Source: Corynespora cassiicola
Lineage: Eukaryota > Ascomycota > Dothideomycetes > Pleosporales > Corynesporascaceae
Direction of reading: 5' to 3'
Length of the DNA stretch: 64,000 nucleotides
Assembly (NCBI GenBank): GCA_022059125.1
Contig: JAEUWY010000020.1
Coordinates: 2,046,001-2,110,000 of the forward strand
Shown here: positions 10,247-21,869 of the stretch, in pieces
Numbering within the stretch: the first letter of the stretch is position 1
Layout of the letters: each line of letters begins with the position of its first letter
The notes under the pieces: generated by a model
Seen by the model: the letters and a program-made list of their open reading frames with translations, nothing else
Told to the model about the DNA's origin: nothing
Database searches by the model: none
Position numbers and translations under genes: made by a program

Positions 10247-13200
10247 GATGAGTGGTTGGAGCGGAGTGCGAGACGGTGCGATATTATATGGGACGACGGA
10301 ATCAACGAAGGAAAAGAAACAAAGAGGGATATAAGAAGAGGAATGTCTCAGGCGGAATTACGTTGCAAATGTTTCGCCTTGGGGTTGAGCAAGGAGACAG
10401 GAAAGGGACGGACGAATGAGGGGGGGGGAGATGGCGAGGTGGGAGGTGAGGGTAGGGAAGGCTAGTAAGAGTGGGTGCGAATGTTTCTTAAGAGCGCTGA
10501 CGAGCAGATCGTTCGGCCACCACGGCGTCGGCCGACTAGGGTGTATGCAGCTTGCATCAAGCTGCATCGACCCAACGGGGCAGTGTGCATACACAGCTGC
10601 ACGTCTGGTCGGATCCTAGCTGACCGAGGGCACGACCGCCGCCTTCACGAAGCGCGTGGATAGGCGGGACAGACGACGAGCAAAATTACGATGCCCTCGC
10701 CGCCAGTGCAAGGCAGCCCCAAGAGACATCTAGACTACTTGGTTATGCAGGCGGAGATGAGAGCAGACGAGCGGGCGCACCCCCGAGCCTGGAGTGGAAA
10801 TGCTCACCAGGCGGGAGTGCTCACCACGGCCGGACCGGGGCAGCTGAGATAGGGCTCACGGTTGAACATGCATGCAATAGTATGGGGGGGGGGCGGGCAG
10901 TGGGCACGCGCAGGCCGAGCAGCGCAGTCGCAGTCGCAGTCGACGGCAGACGACTACACGCCGCACGCGAGGCCCGGCGCTCCGCTACGGTACCATTCCC
11001 ATCTGCAGTCCCAGACGGGGGGGTTCCAGAAGCTTTTGTCTCGACGTCAAAAAAAGGAGTCGGCGCCGCGCGCCACGGGCATGCTGCCAGATCGGGGCAC
11101 GCGGGTAAAGGGATCATGGCGGATAGAGTCACTGTTGGACCAAGGTAGGACTGTGTGGTGGGCAGCTCGCAGAGGCTCTTGGAGGGTTGACAGGTTGTTA
11201 ATGCTTGGACTAAAAAAAGGGCTTGGAGGGCAGCTCCAATGAGGGCCGGCGACAGGGATGCGGCAGGGGTGTCTTCTTGCGACCCAAAGCCAGAGCTCAG
11301 CCGGACTCATGTGATCGCGACGGCCTCTCAGACACAGGCGGTCCAGGCAAGCGGGCGGGCGGACAGGCGACTGTGTATTCACTGTGCACTGGCGACGAGT
11401 AGCTCGGGCGCGTGCTGAAGCAGGCCCTCATCTCGCTCGCTCTCTGGCGCCCGCTCGTCGTCGTCGTCGTCGTCTTGGTCCATCATGACGATGGCCGCGC
11501 GGGCGACGTGCGGCTTGTGCGGTTTTTGCGGCTCGTGCGGCTTTTGCCATGCATGGCAATTGATGCGGCTGTGCGAAGGCGATGGACGTGTGGTGTAGCG
11601 GGCGATCATTCCTCGGAGTCGCCTCTGCCGACACCTAAACTTCGCTCCATCCGACCTCTGCCCGGCTGGTAGACTAGGCGGGCGCCGGCCATCTCCATGC
11701 GGCCATGGTCTACCTTTTCCCTTGTAGAGGTGCGCGCGCCGGCCGGCCGGCCGATGCTGCTAGCAGAGTACGAGGGCAGTCAGTGTCGGAGGGGCAAGCC
11801 TGTAGGCGACCGACGAGACGCGTGCTGGCCGCCGTTTCAATAGCCCACCTGCCCTCCTCCCCAGGGCGCGCCATTGGGACGGCCTGGTCGCGGGGCGGAG
11901 GCAGCACGGAGGCAGGTGGGCAGCACGACGCGGATTGCGCAAGTCTTGACGACCCCGGATTAGCCTATCGACGACCCATATCAGCGGTGTTATCGATAGC
12001 TGCCCACGGCCCTCGTCGCTCTCTGTTTCGAAATATGCACTGGCGACGCCGACGACTGCAGGCCGGGCCCGGCCAGGGCGAGCGCTGCGCCTCAGCGCCT
12101 CACAGCCGGTGGCCGCGACGTAACCCTATCCGGCCCGGTGTGGCGGAGAGCGGCCGACAGGGCCTGGCAGCAGGGGGCAGACGTAGGGGACGACGTAGGC
12201 GATGGCAGGTGGTATGGGTGGTGTGGGCGCCATGGGTGGGAGGGAATGGGTGGTAGTGGCGACGCGGGCAAGGAGAAAACTTTCCCCGCGCCCACCCGCG
12301 ACCACGCTCCGCCCGCGCACTGGCGACCTTGCAGCGCAAGGCATAAACTTGACTCTCTGCGCGCCCGCCCTCAGCTCGACAGGGCCCCGAGCAGGCCCGA
12401 CAAGCCCGACACCAGCCGGCCCAAGTTTCTGTACGTGGCAGCCGCTATACACACTCGTCCACATCTCGCAGGCTTGATGCCTCACTCTGCCTCGCTGCCC
12501 TCCACCACGTCAACGCCATGGTCCACATCCCGCCCGCCGTCACCGACCGTCACGAAAAACCATGCAGCGAAACTTTTTGCACGCGTTTCAGGTTTCCTGG
12601 TCCTCTGGAAGGTAGGAGTCATGCCCGCATGCTGGCGCAGCTGCAGACCGACGTGGATGGTCGATGAGTCACTTTTTCCACCACCCTTTTTTTCTCTCTA
12701 GACGCGGGCGGGAGCCAAAGCCGCGTCGTGCTCCCTCTCGCCGCCCAAGCACATGACTTGGGCCTCTGTCCGCCTGCACCTGCCTTGGTTCTGTTGCGTT
12801 CTTGACGTCTTCCTTTCGCAATCCAATCTTGATTGTCGCTGCACCGTCCATCCTTTTGCACTCGTCCCATGTTGTCATATGCCGCACGCCTGCAGTCGGC
12901 TCCGCCCGGTCACGAGGTGTCTTGTCTGAGCCGCCCGCCCGCCTTGCCGCCCTCAGCTCGACTGTAGACCAGTCCGCCCGCCTTGATCGCGGTCATCGTC
13001 GGATACGCCACTCGGTCCATTCTCAAAGCTCCATCCGAGGCGCACGGCTCGCAAAAGTCGCGCAGGGCCTCGTGCCCGGGTGCCAGCATCCCCCATCGCG
13101 AATGGCTTCATGGGCTACCCGTCCAGTCGACGATGCCTTCACATGTATGACCTCTGCTGGGGGAGGGGGGGGGGGGGGGGCCCTTACGCGTCAGGCGTCG

Positions 13201-13895
13201 CCGTCATGGCGCAGTCGCCTGCTCGTCCAGATGCGAGTCTCTCGGTCCCTCTGGAATGGGAGGCCAGCCTGTCGATCCGATGGGTTCTCGCCTGCCAGCC
13301 CAATGCGCGCACAGAAGCCGCTGGCGGATGCGCAGGAATGAAACCGAAACCCTTTCGTCGACAAGAATCATGCATGTGCATGCCATGTCTGCGTACTGTG
13401 CAGGTAGGTTGTGAAGGCTGTGGTAAGATTCCCCCAACGCCGTCGAGGCCGCCCTAGGCTTATTCTTGCCTCAAAACGGACGCGGCGTTGAGCCCTACCC
13501 AGGACTGTCGTACCACCTGAAACCATGGAAATGATCTAGATTTGCACAATTCCTACAAATCTACTGGTGCATTGCGTATGTGGTTTCTCCTCGTTGCGAA
13601 GACCCTTCAGATCGCCAAGACCCTACCCCCTCTCTGCTTCAAGATCCCTTCTTCATTCTGCGCTATGCTCCCACCGGGCGCTTATCTGGCCTCAACGGGA
13701 CCTGTTTCCTCTCTCAGCTCCATTTTTAATGAGACGGTCATAGTTTGGGATAGAGGAAATGCGTGCTGATGGGCATCGCAACGCTTCATTGGCTGGCTCG
13801 CTAATTATCAGGCTACATAGTATCATTGCGTCAATACACTGGACCCCCATCTACTTCCCAGTTGGGAATCATCTACATCTTCGGCATTTCCGGTT
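10247..13895. other. 3.6-kb GC-rich gene-free interval
   Basis: Many short frames occur on both strands (largest about 187 codons, 12,138-12,701), but they overlap each other, are Arg/Pro/Ala-rich as expected of GC-rich non-coding DNA, and lack motifs. The interval must contain the promoter of the gene ending at 10,246 and the 3' UTR of the P450 gene. A 16-G homopolymer sits at 13,165-13,180. Confidence 0.55.
13159..13180. repeat. Poly-G homopolymer
   Basis: Five G, one A, then sixteen G in a row. Such a run is a common site of assembly or base-calling length error. Confidence 0.9.
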
Positions 13896-15642
13896 TTATG
13901 GAGATGCCTCCCTTGGCCTAAACCTAGTATTGAAGTCCATCTGCCGGACAAACCACGCGTTGTGCGTCTTCCACTCTGCACTGGGGTGCTCCAACTCAAT
14001 CTGCTTCTGATCAGCTTCACCCTTCACTCCGAGCCTTGATCAAGTACTGTTGCACTCACCTCGAAGCGTCTCAGGAAGCTCGGCACTAGCTTGTAGACCT
14101 CCAGCAGGCTGACGTTCTTTCCGATGCACGTCCTCGCCCCCGCGCCGAATTGGAACATGGTCGCCTTCATCATCTTGAGCTGCTCCGGGCTCGCCTCAAT
14201 CCATCTCTCGGGCCTGAAAGCATCCACGTCCGAACCAAAGACCTCAGGCCGACGGTGCAACACCCACGCGTTACACCCCACAATGGTCCCGCCGGGAATA
14301 AAGTTACCAAGAATGTCCATACCTTGAGGCGGGACCACGCGTTCGAGCATTAGCCCGGGCGCTGGGTGTAGGCGGAATGACTCTTGTATCACGGCATCGA
14401 GGTAGGGAAGCTTTTGTGACTCTGACCATGACACCGTCTTGTTCGCACGGGCTTCAATGGTGCCGTTCGCCACCGCCTCGTCGAGCTCTCGCATCAGTTT
14501 TGCGTGGACATGCGGGTGCTTGACCAGGAAGTAGAAGACGCTTGATAGTGAAATGGCCGTCGTTTCAGAGCCAGCAAATACCATGGATGTACACGAGGTC
14601 AGGATGCGCGTGTCGTCCATGAAATCGGGGTGATCGTAGGTGGCTTGGGCAAACTTGGAGAGGAGATCAACCCCTCGTGGGTTTGCCTCGTCCGGGAGCC
14701 CGTACGTCTTGATTTTCTGGATCTCGCCTGCGCGCTCGTTGGACCGCTTTTGCGCGAACAGCGTCACCGGGAACACCGTGTTGCTCAGGCCAATGCGCTG
14801 CACGAACATGCGGATGGGGTTCTTCTCCAGAAAGAGGTCCAGAACCGGGATTTGGCCGATCTGACATCCGTTAGGGGCCTGTCAAAGGTAGGGCGACAAG
14901 GTTTGACAGTGGCTGCAACTTACCGGACCTGCATAGCTCAGAAAGTTCCCTATGAACTCGACGATCCCGTCCACGTCTCGGTCTTCCTCGACAAAGCCCA
15001 GGCGCTTGCTCCACGTCAGGTCACCGATGACGTCGAATGCGAAAAACTGAAGCCATCGGCTGAAGTTGCACGTCTTGCCTGAATGCGCGTACAGGTCTTC
15101 AGTCTTGTCCAGGAACACACCGAGCGTCTTGCTGACAAGGGGCTCGTAGTTCACCAAAGAACTCATGGCGAACGCATTGTTCACACATCTGCGGTACTTG
15201 GCGTGGTAGTCCTCATCCGTGGTTGAGAAGAGAGACTGCAGGCGCCGACCTTTCGATACGGCGTTCTGCACAGGATAGAAGTCGGACTATAGCTGTCAGT
15301 CGGGATGTGGGTGGGCCAATCATGCTCGGTACGTACCTTGACCATACCCTTGTTCAGTCCATAAATAATCTTGATAGCTTTGGGGTCCCCAAACGAGAGG
15401 ACATTCGGGCCCAGCCGAACCACATCGCCATGCTCCCGATGGAGCTTGATTATTGTCCACTCATGCCGCCTGCCCCAGACGTCCCAGAACCTCCACCAGT
15501 TCGTGTAACCCGCCAACCAAGGTCCCGGGTACTTGTTCAAGCCTTTCCAGTACTTGTTGCTGATCAGATGGCCAATGGCAAGGGCGGAGATGACGAGGGG
15601 CCAGTATTGGACGAGCAGCGGGAGTACTTCGTTGAGAAGCAT
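13896..15642 (-). CDS. Cytochrome P450 monooxygenase
   Basis: Four exons on the minus strand: 15337-15642, 14924-15286, 14060-14878 and 13896-14006 (introns of 50, 45 and 53 bp). They give 532 residues in a continuous frame. An N-terminal hydrophobic helix (about 8-26) is the membrane anchor, followed by the hinge KYPGPWLAG. The I-helix motif AGSETT is at 325-330, the K-helix ExxR is E389-R392, the PERW segment follows, and the haem loop FGAGARTCIG carries the ligand C474. The last exon supplies the usual P450 tail (HNAWFVRQ). The family resembles the benzoate/pisatin-demethylase-like fungal P450s that oxidise small aromatic or terpenoid compounds at the ER, but the substrate is unknown. No biosynthetic core enzyme lies beside it, so a lone detoxification or tailoring role is as likely as cluster membership. 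Confidence 0.92.
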
Positions 15643-18335
15643 TGTGCCTAATATCTATCCGACGTGTTGAAGCGCTAGATATTAAGAATGGGATACGGTC
15701 AGCTTTTCATAATCTGCGGCTGGTCAGGGCCTTGTATAAGGACGCAACAGCCGCGTCGACCAGGTACCGTCTGCCGTCTGCGTAACAACAAACGTTAGTT
15801 ACAGGGCCCAGCATGGCGGTTGCGCCTCGTCCGAGCTAGCTAGCTATGATGCGCGTCGGCAGTTGGGCAGTTGCACGACCGGCCATTCAGCGCAGATAAA
15901 GTTCCTTTCCAACATGTGTAGATTGCTGGGGTACTCGCCATCTTGGCAATCGACTATAGAATCGTGGAGACGCTGGCAGGCGGGGTTTTGGCTTCTTGCC
16001 GCCTCGCCGTCCATCAAACCATGGACATCGCCTCCCCTCCATTGACCACAACAGTCGCCCCCCCCCTCCCCTTGCACCCACCCCCTTGGAAAGACACACC
16101 ACCTCTGCAGCCAGCCTCCTTCATATCAGTGACGCTGATCGCCTTTGCTTACCCTACTCCTCACATGTCCCTGGGTTGAGAAGTCGCGGGATCTCCGGTG
16201 CTTATTCGGTTCGCCGTGTACCCCACAGATCTCGTGCTACAGCGGGCGACCTGCTCCTTACATGCCAAAGTTCCAACTGCCGGTCTTGGAGACCTGCGTG
16301 CAAGAGGCAGCTAAGCATCGGGCGAGCGATAGCAACGTAGCTGGTGGACCTGGAGCGAGTCGGCAGTTGTGGAATGACGGCAGTGCCGTAATTACCGAGG
16401 GCTTGGGGGGATCGGGAGCGGTGGAGCTCGTTTCGGAGCGGGCTTGCCTCGGATATGCTTGGGGCTGCTATCAACTACTTAACTCCTGCTTTTCGCTGCG
16501 ACGGTTTGAAACTGCTCAAGAGCGAAGATTCTGTGGGATTTTCCATGTCGGTGGTGCGAAAATGATGGCCGGAAAAATTACTGGGTCTGTCCGGCTACCG
16601 CGCGTTACTATTGCCCGCAAGGATAACGGCCTCTTCCCTTGTGTACCCTCGTTCGGCTCTTCTTCATCCGTTTACGTCCTTTAGAACATTTTGAAACTTT
16701 GAATGTACAATTGTCTTGTAAGGCTGGGGTTGATTACTCAGCCAAGTTGCAGGGTATGCCTTTGATAGCTGACTGAGCTCCTGCGGACAAATAATGATAA
16801 CCCCTCAATCGCCATAGACCATTGGGGTTTGGAAGACCCGCATCGTTCCGACTCCGGTCCAGCAAAAGCTTGATGAGCTGAAGCATTTGGACCATCAGCA
16901 TTTCGGTAACCCAGTAACGTGGCCTGGAACAGTGAGAACTTTCCATGGCAGTCGATCCGGCCGGTCCGGGCTATACATGGACTTCTCCTTTTGAATGAGA
17001 CACCTGCACGTTATCATTGGAGAGTTTTCCAAAGCGGTCAAGAATGACTCTGTTCCACAAACCCATTTCGGTAGATGTGAGGTCCCACAGCTTGCGTATG
17101 CTTCAGGTCAGACGCGGGATGCTTCCTCCGAGGCACTCCCGACTTCTTGGGAAGCCATGGCACGTGTGTTCTGGAACGCTCCGCGAGTATGCCTCTGACT
17201 CGGAGTGTCCAATGCATCTATACGGATTGGGTAGTGGCCTCTCCAATGAACTAGACTTGTCTGGCTGGAGTGCCCCAGAGATGTATGTAGCGTTTATGAA
17301 TATCACCCAATAGCATAATATTCTTATGATGTATGTTTTGTCAGTCTAGGACGCTACTTCTCTCTGACGAGATGCCTCAAGCAAGATAGTAAGGCTTATA
17401 CACGATTTGAAGCTTGATCGCACAGTTATACACTAAAATTCTTGCTGAGAGAGGCACTGAGTATTTATTGTGACGTCGCGTTAAGTAACTCTGTAAAGCC
17501 GGGGTTCACGATAGTCAACGCCTTAAATTATTTTCCTGTATTTTCAGTTTTCCTAAGGTGGCTAGCATTCAAATTGAATAAACAGAATCGGAGACGGACC
17601 GGATTCCAAAATCGCAAAACGGACACCCAAGGGCTGCTCAAAGTGGCTAGTATTGTTGAAGAACTGCAAGCTATGGGTGAATACACTGAGATCGTCAATC
17701 ATCGTAGCAGTGCTTCATAAAGCATCTAGTAGATTCTATCAGCTTTTATGCAGTGAGTTATGTAGGTTTGAGGTACCGCAACAAAGTATACATTTGTCTC
17801 GGAAATTTTTCAAGATGCCCCAAGTGACTATTAACTATTATACTATAGATGTACTTCCAAGAAATCCCAATAAAAGCCAACCATATAGCGCGCAAAGATT
17901 CCAGTTTGGGATGAGTCTTTCGGGTGAGTCACATGCTTGCCAGAATAGCTTCGCAAACTACTACCTTGACATTCCCAGTCATAAAAAGCTCCATGATTAC
18001 CCTGAAATATCCAACTCATCTCGAGTCTACACGCTGTAAACGCAGAGATTCGCGATGACGATGCTAAGCTTCGTGTTCAAGGGTCTGTTGTCGTGCGTTT
18101 GGTCCAATCAAGTACCACGCATTATTACCCCGCCTTCCTCTTCCATCCAAGTGCCAATGGCCGTAGCATCTATCGTCATCAGGTCCTGTTGCCCCCACAA
18201 GAGAAATAAAAGGGGAAGGTACAGCCAGAGTGAAGGATATCATCACGTGCGAGGAGTCATACCCTGGATACCAGGTAGGTATAAATCTTGGAACTTGCCA
18301 GGCTTGATTGGACCTCACTAACACTACAAGACATC
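15643..18335. other. 2.7-kb intergenic interval, AT-rich to the right
   Basis: The left part is the P450 promoter and contains a palindromic GAGCTAGCTAGCTA tract near 15,833. The right part (about 16,700-18,300) is AT-rich and gene-poor. Several short frames show no motif. Confidence 0.55.
18280..18285 (+). promoter_or_regulatory. TATA box of flavin-binding protein gene
   Basis: TATAAA (in AGGTATAAATC) lies about 50 bp upstream of the ATG at 18336, a suitable distance for a core promoter with a short leader. Confidence 0.5.
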
Positions 18336-19215
18336 ATGGCTTCATCAGAGTATCCCAAGACGACGGCCAACAAGCTGGGACGGTTGCCCAAAAGAGGTTT
18401 GCTGCTTCATCCGTGGGATTCGACCCGTTCTTGACGCCCATCAGGACGATACGATTACGAGACGGTACATACCATCATCAACACTGCACCAGTCCTCCAT
18501 GTCTCTTTCAACGACCCCGAGCAACCCTTCCCGGTTGTGCTGCCCTTTCTGGGATGTACTGCAAACTTCGATGACCAAGACGCAGATCCGAACACCACAG
18601 ATCAAGACCTCTACATTCATGGCTATGTGTCCGGCCGCATCTTCAAGAGCGGGAAGAATTCCTCAGAGGAAGGACTCCCTATCACAGTGGCAGCTTCGTA
18701 AAGCCTCCCCTTGCACAACTTATCCTCGGTCCCTGACATGTATACCCAGACACATTGACGGCCTGGTCCTAGCCCTCGCCCCCTTCCACAACTCGTGCAA
18801 CTACCGCTCAGCCGTCGTCTACGGCTACGCCACCCTCGTTACCGACGAGGCAGAGCGTCTCTATGCCATGCACAAGATAACCGACAACCTGCTGCCAGAG
18901 CGTTGGGCCAAATCGCGGAACCCGCCTACAAAGGCAGAGTTGCAGTCTACTTCGATTTTGCGCGTCAAGGTCTCGTCCGCGAGCGCAAAGGTCAGGGTGG
19001 GTGGGCCGAGCGACGAGAGGGCGGACTTGAAGAATGAAGAGCTCAGGAAGAATGTGTGGACTGGTGTGGTGCCTGTTTGGCTTCAGTGGGGAGAGCCGAT
19101 TCCCGGGGAGGATAATGGACCTGAGGAGGTGGAGGATTATATCGAGAGGTGGCGGCTCATGGAGAATGAGAGAGGTAGAATGGGAGCGTTCGATGCCATA
19201 CAGAAGAAAGGTTGA
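18336..19215 (+). CDS. FMN-binding split-barrel protein (pyridoxamine-phosphate-oxidase-like)
   Basis: Exons 18336-18396, 18445-18697 and 18750-19215 (introns of 48 and 52 bp) give 259 residues. After the leader MASSEYPKTTANKLGR, the segment YDYETVHTIINTAPVLHVSF, then FPVVLPFLG and the DLYIHGYVSGR strand fit the pyridoxamine 5'-phosphate oxidase-like (Pyridox_ox_2) fold; the third exon continues with HNSCNYRSAVVYGYATLV. Members bind FMN and resemble bacterial 5-nitroimidazole reductases; in fungi their substrates are mostly unknown. It is not the vitamin B6 oxidase itself. The first intron begins GTTTGC, an unusual donor, but the join keeps frame and restores the family sequence. Confidence 0.85.
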
Positions 19216-19879
19216 TATCTTAACTTCTTTTCGCAGCAGATCCTTTGCGTTTTAGTTTAATAGGTTGTCTCTTATAAGATTTGGTTATGCATTTAATTGA
19301 ATTTCTGTTTATTGTAGAAAGTTTTTCAAAAAGAAAGAATTATAGTCTGATCTTTATCCCATGCTAGTCAGTGGTTCGTTTCGAACAAGTGCTTGCCTAG
19401 ATGAGAAACCGAGCATAGGCGCTCATGTTCGACAGACTCTCAACAGCGCTCTACTTGCGTTCAGTATGTATATTGATGGCTAAGTATGACAACTAAGGGT
19501 TACCACCTCTACAGGTTTTTAAGGGATCAATTAAGAGTATGGGCTTATAGTATTAATGTGCTATAGACTTCAAGGCATGTATATGAGTCTTTCGGGGCCG
19601 CATCAACTCTGCCTGCGCAAACACACTTTCACTGCAACTTCCAGCTCGCGAACCAACTTTCACTCAACTCACTAGCCATATATATACCCTGTCTTTGTTT
19701 CATTCTTCCTGTTTCTTTCTTCTTCGCCCCAAAAACTTTCTGGCCGCGTGATTGTTTACATCGCGACTCAATCTTCAAAGGTACCACCAAAACACACTCC
19801 ACATCTTACCACTCTGCGCATAGGCAATCAGGTCTGCTCACTACGACTGCCCTCTCCTAATTCCTCAATTTCTGTCAAG
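19216..19879. other. Intergenic with promoter
   Basis: 664 bp between two genes on the same strand. Its left half is AT-rich; the right half has pyrimidine-rich tracts typical of fungal promoters, with a TATA-like element at 19,677. Sequence from about 19,750 to 19,879 is likely 5' UTR. Confidence 0.55.
19677..19688 (+). promoter_or_regulatory. TATA-like element
   Basis: CATATATATACC about 195 bp upstream of the ATG at 19880, followed by CT-rich stretches (TTTCATTCTTCCTG) as in fungal core promoters with long leaders. Confidence 0.45.
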
Positions 19880-20977
19880 ATGATGACTCTCATTCCACCA
19901 GCTCCGCACAAGTCGCCCATCCGGCCGCCTAGTACCTATAGCACGCGCTCGACCATTCGCTGCGTCACCCCATCTCCGCCAGGGACTCCTGCCAGCAACC
20001 CCGCGCTTCAGCAACCGCCTTCCGCAGTACAATATCGCGCTCCACATGTTGGTCTCGTGTCAACCGGTATGTACGCATTTGCTCCCGCTCCATCGCCTGG
20101 CACTGTGTCGGTAGCGGGAGACGTGCAGACTGACCTCGACTCCCCAGTCTGCAGAGTTCCACCCTCGACACCGGTATCTGGTTTTCGTAGCGGTGGCATC
20201 GCGTCTGTATACTCTACTCCGTCTCCTCGCAAGCGCGCTCCCCGCGATCGTCCTTTGTCGACTCCCACTAGACTGCCTTCTCACCCCGAGATTCCCGCAC
20301 TGCCAGCCTACTCCAAGTTCCCTGTGGATGGTCGCGCTGACCAATCTCCCGATAGCAGGCCTTCTTCCATCGACATGTCCAACTGGAAGGCTCCGTGGGA
20401 TGACACCATCATTCGTTCTCCGGCATCCCCATCAGCCAGCCCGAGGCGCCATGCAAACAACCCATACATGAAGAATTCCTCGAAGCAGCAGACTGCCCAA
20501 CCCAACCAAGGTGGCCAGAGGAATGCAGCCTCCGACTCCGCCTACACCCACCCCGGCAGTATCCCTCTCACCGACCTCCCCCCCTTCACGCCCGCCCGCC
20601 ACCACGCCATGCCCCAAGCCACCGCTACCCCCCACCCAAGCATACCCTTCAAGGTCCGCCCAGGTATCCTACCCTCCATCTCATCAGGCAGCTCCGCGCA
20701 CTCGGCCATCCCCGAGCCCGCGTACTTCTCCCCTCCTGCTGGGCGCTCGTGGGCACGCGCCCCCATCTTCAGGACGCCGGGCCGCGACGAGTTCGAGCGC
20801 AAGCGCAACCCGAGTCTCGCCAAGGACAACAGTCCCTTTGGCAGGATTGAGGGATTGCAGGAGTTGCGACAGGCGAGGCGGGCGGTGAGTTGGGAGGGGA
20901 TTGAGGAGGCGAAGAAGGCGAAGAAGGCGGCCAAGAAGGAGAAGCGGGGTTGCGGATGTGGCTGCATTGTCATGTAG
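19880..20977 (+). CDS. Proline/serine-rich protein with polybasic CaaX tail
   Basis: A single exon of 365 residues from the first ATG in frame (M-M-T-L-I); the open frame extends upstream but without another ATG. Residues 1-310 are low-complexity, rich in Pro, Ser and Thr with many SP/TP sites, and probably disordered. The last 50 residues change character: a charged helix (LQELRQARRAVSWEGIEEA) leads into the polybasic KKAKKAAKKEKRG and the ending CGCGCIVM. C362-I-V-M is a textbook CaaX farnesylation box; C358 and C360 could be palmitoylated. That is the architecture of a peripheral plasma-membrane protein like Ras or Rho tails, without any GTPase domain. I know no named family. An adaptor or scaffold held at the membrane is an inference. 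Confidence 0.78.
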   Translation: MMTLIPPAPHKSPIRPPSTYSTRSTIRCVTPSPPGTPASNPALQQPPSAVQYRAPHVGLVSTGMYAFAPAPSPGTVSVAGDVQTDLDSPVCRVPPSTPVSGFRSGGIASVYSTPSPRKRAPRDRPLSTPTRLPSHPEIPALPAYSKFPVDGRADQSPDSRPSSIDMSNWKAPWDDTIIRSPASPSASPRRHANNPYMKNSSKQQTAQPNQGGQRNAASDSAYTHPGSIPLTDLPPFTPARHHAMPQATATPHPSIPFKVRPGILPSISSGSSAHSAIPEPAYFSPPAGRSWARAPIFRTPGRDEFERKRNPSLAKDNSPFGRIEGLQELRQARRAVSWEGIEEAKKAKKAAKKEKRGCGCGCIVM

Positions 20978-21379
20978 GGGGAGGGAGGAATTTGGTCAAG
21001 AGTCTGGGGGAGGTTAATGGGAGGTGGGGGGTGAGAGGGTTATTCGTGGCGGCATCTGTTCTAAAAGTTTTCCTTTGTTTGCGGTGGTGTTTCTGTGCTT
21101 CATCTTGACAAAATTGGGACGGAGTTTGGGGAAGATACCCTCGATAATTGCAATGAACCATAATGACTTGAAAAGGTTGCTTGATTCTACCCATAAGATT
21201 AAAAAAATGAGAAGAAACCCGTGAGTGGAAAGAACTTTCACCTAGCCCCGGGGGGGACCGACTGATGGCATTTATGCCAAGACCGTTTGCACGCAGGCGC
21301 ATGGAAAACAACAAATGTTCCTAAGCTGCGGACGAAGTTCCCAGCCTTTACACCTCCACCGCTTCCCTACCTACTCAAG
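20978..21379. other. Intergenic spacer
   Basis: About 400 bp holding the 3' UTR of the CaaX protein gene and the promoter of the next small gene. No motif noted. Confidence 0.5.
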
Positions 21380-21793
21380 ATGGATAGCCAGGTTGAGCTC
21401 CTCCAACAGCGGGGCATGCTGAACGATCTTACCGACAACCTGCAGGCGATCTCGGCATCTTTACCACCTGACAACTGGGATAACAGTGCGGCTAGGATGT
21501 CTGTTCAAAGGCAAGATAACGGCACGTTGATGCTCGCTCACCTCGGAACGGCAAACCAATCTAAGCCAGGCAACGACGATGAAGCCGGGGTACCGAAGCA
21601 TCTGGAAACCTGCAACCCCGTTCGCCATCTCCTTAGTCGCACGTGGCGCTTGATTCGAAAGGTCACATCGCCAACTCGCATGGTCGACTCCATCAAGACG
21701 CGTATCCAGCGCCATTGCCCCTCACATGCACAACAGACCGACACCTGCCAATACGAGCCGCTTGACAGCGCAGCAGGGGAGCCTTTGCTCTAA
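21380..21793 (+). CDS. Small orphan protein
   Basis: A single-exon frame of 137 residues from the ATG at 21380 (MDSQVELLQQRG). The open frame extends to 21287, but the Kozak-like context and position favour 21380. No domain is recognised. It contains a short helical N-terminus, a basic central patch (HLLSRTWRLIRKVTS) and an ordinary C-terminus. It is convergent with the EXPERA-like gene, with only 76 bp between stop codons. It could be a lineage-specific gene or a chance frame. Confidence 0.4.
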   Translation: MDSQVELLQQRGMLNDLTDNLQAISASLPPDNWDNSAARMSVQRQDNGTLMLAHLGTANQSKPGNDDEAGVPKHLETCNPVRHLLSRTWRLIRKVTSPTRMVDSIKTRIQRHCPSHAQQTDTCQYEPLDSAAGEPLL

Positions 21794-21869
21794 GAAGGTG
21801 AAATATCGAAATGTATGTGTATTTTCATTATGATCATATAACCGAACGTCGCTGACATGGATTGCAGAG

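Noticed and set aside
12138..13341. Two frames of 187 and 179 codons in the GC-rich interval
   Set aside because: They are Arg/Ala/Pro/Ser-rich, overlap other frames on both strands, cross simple repeats including the poly-G run, and have no motif.
17442..18045. Short frames in the AT-rich segment right of the P450 gene
   Set aside because: No motif, no plausible splice partners and AT-driven composition.
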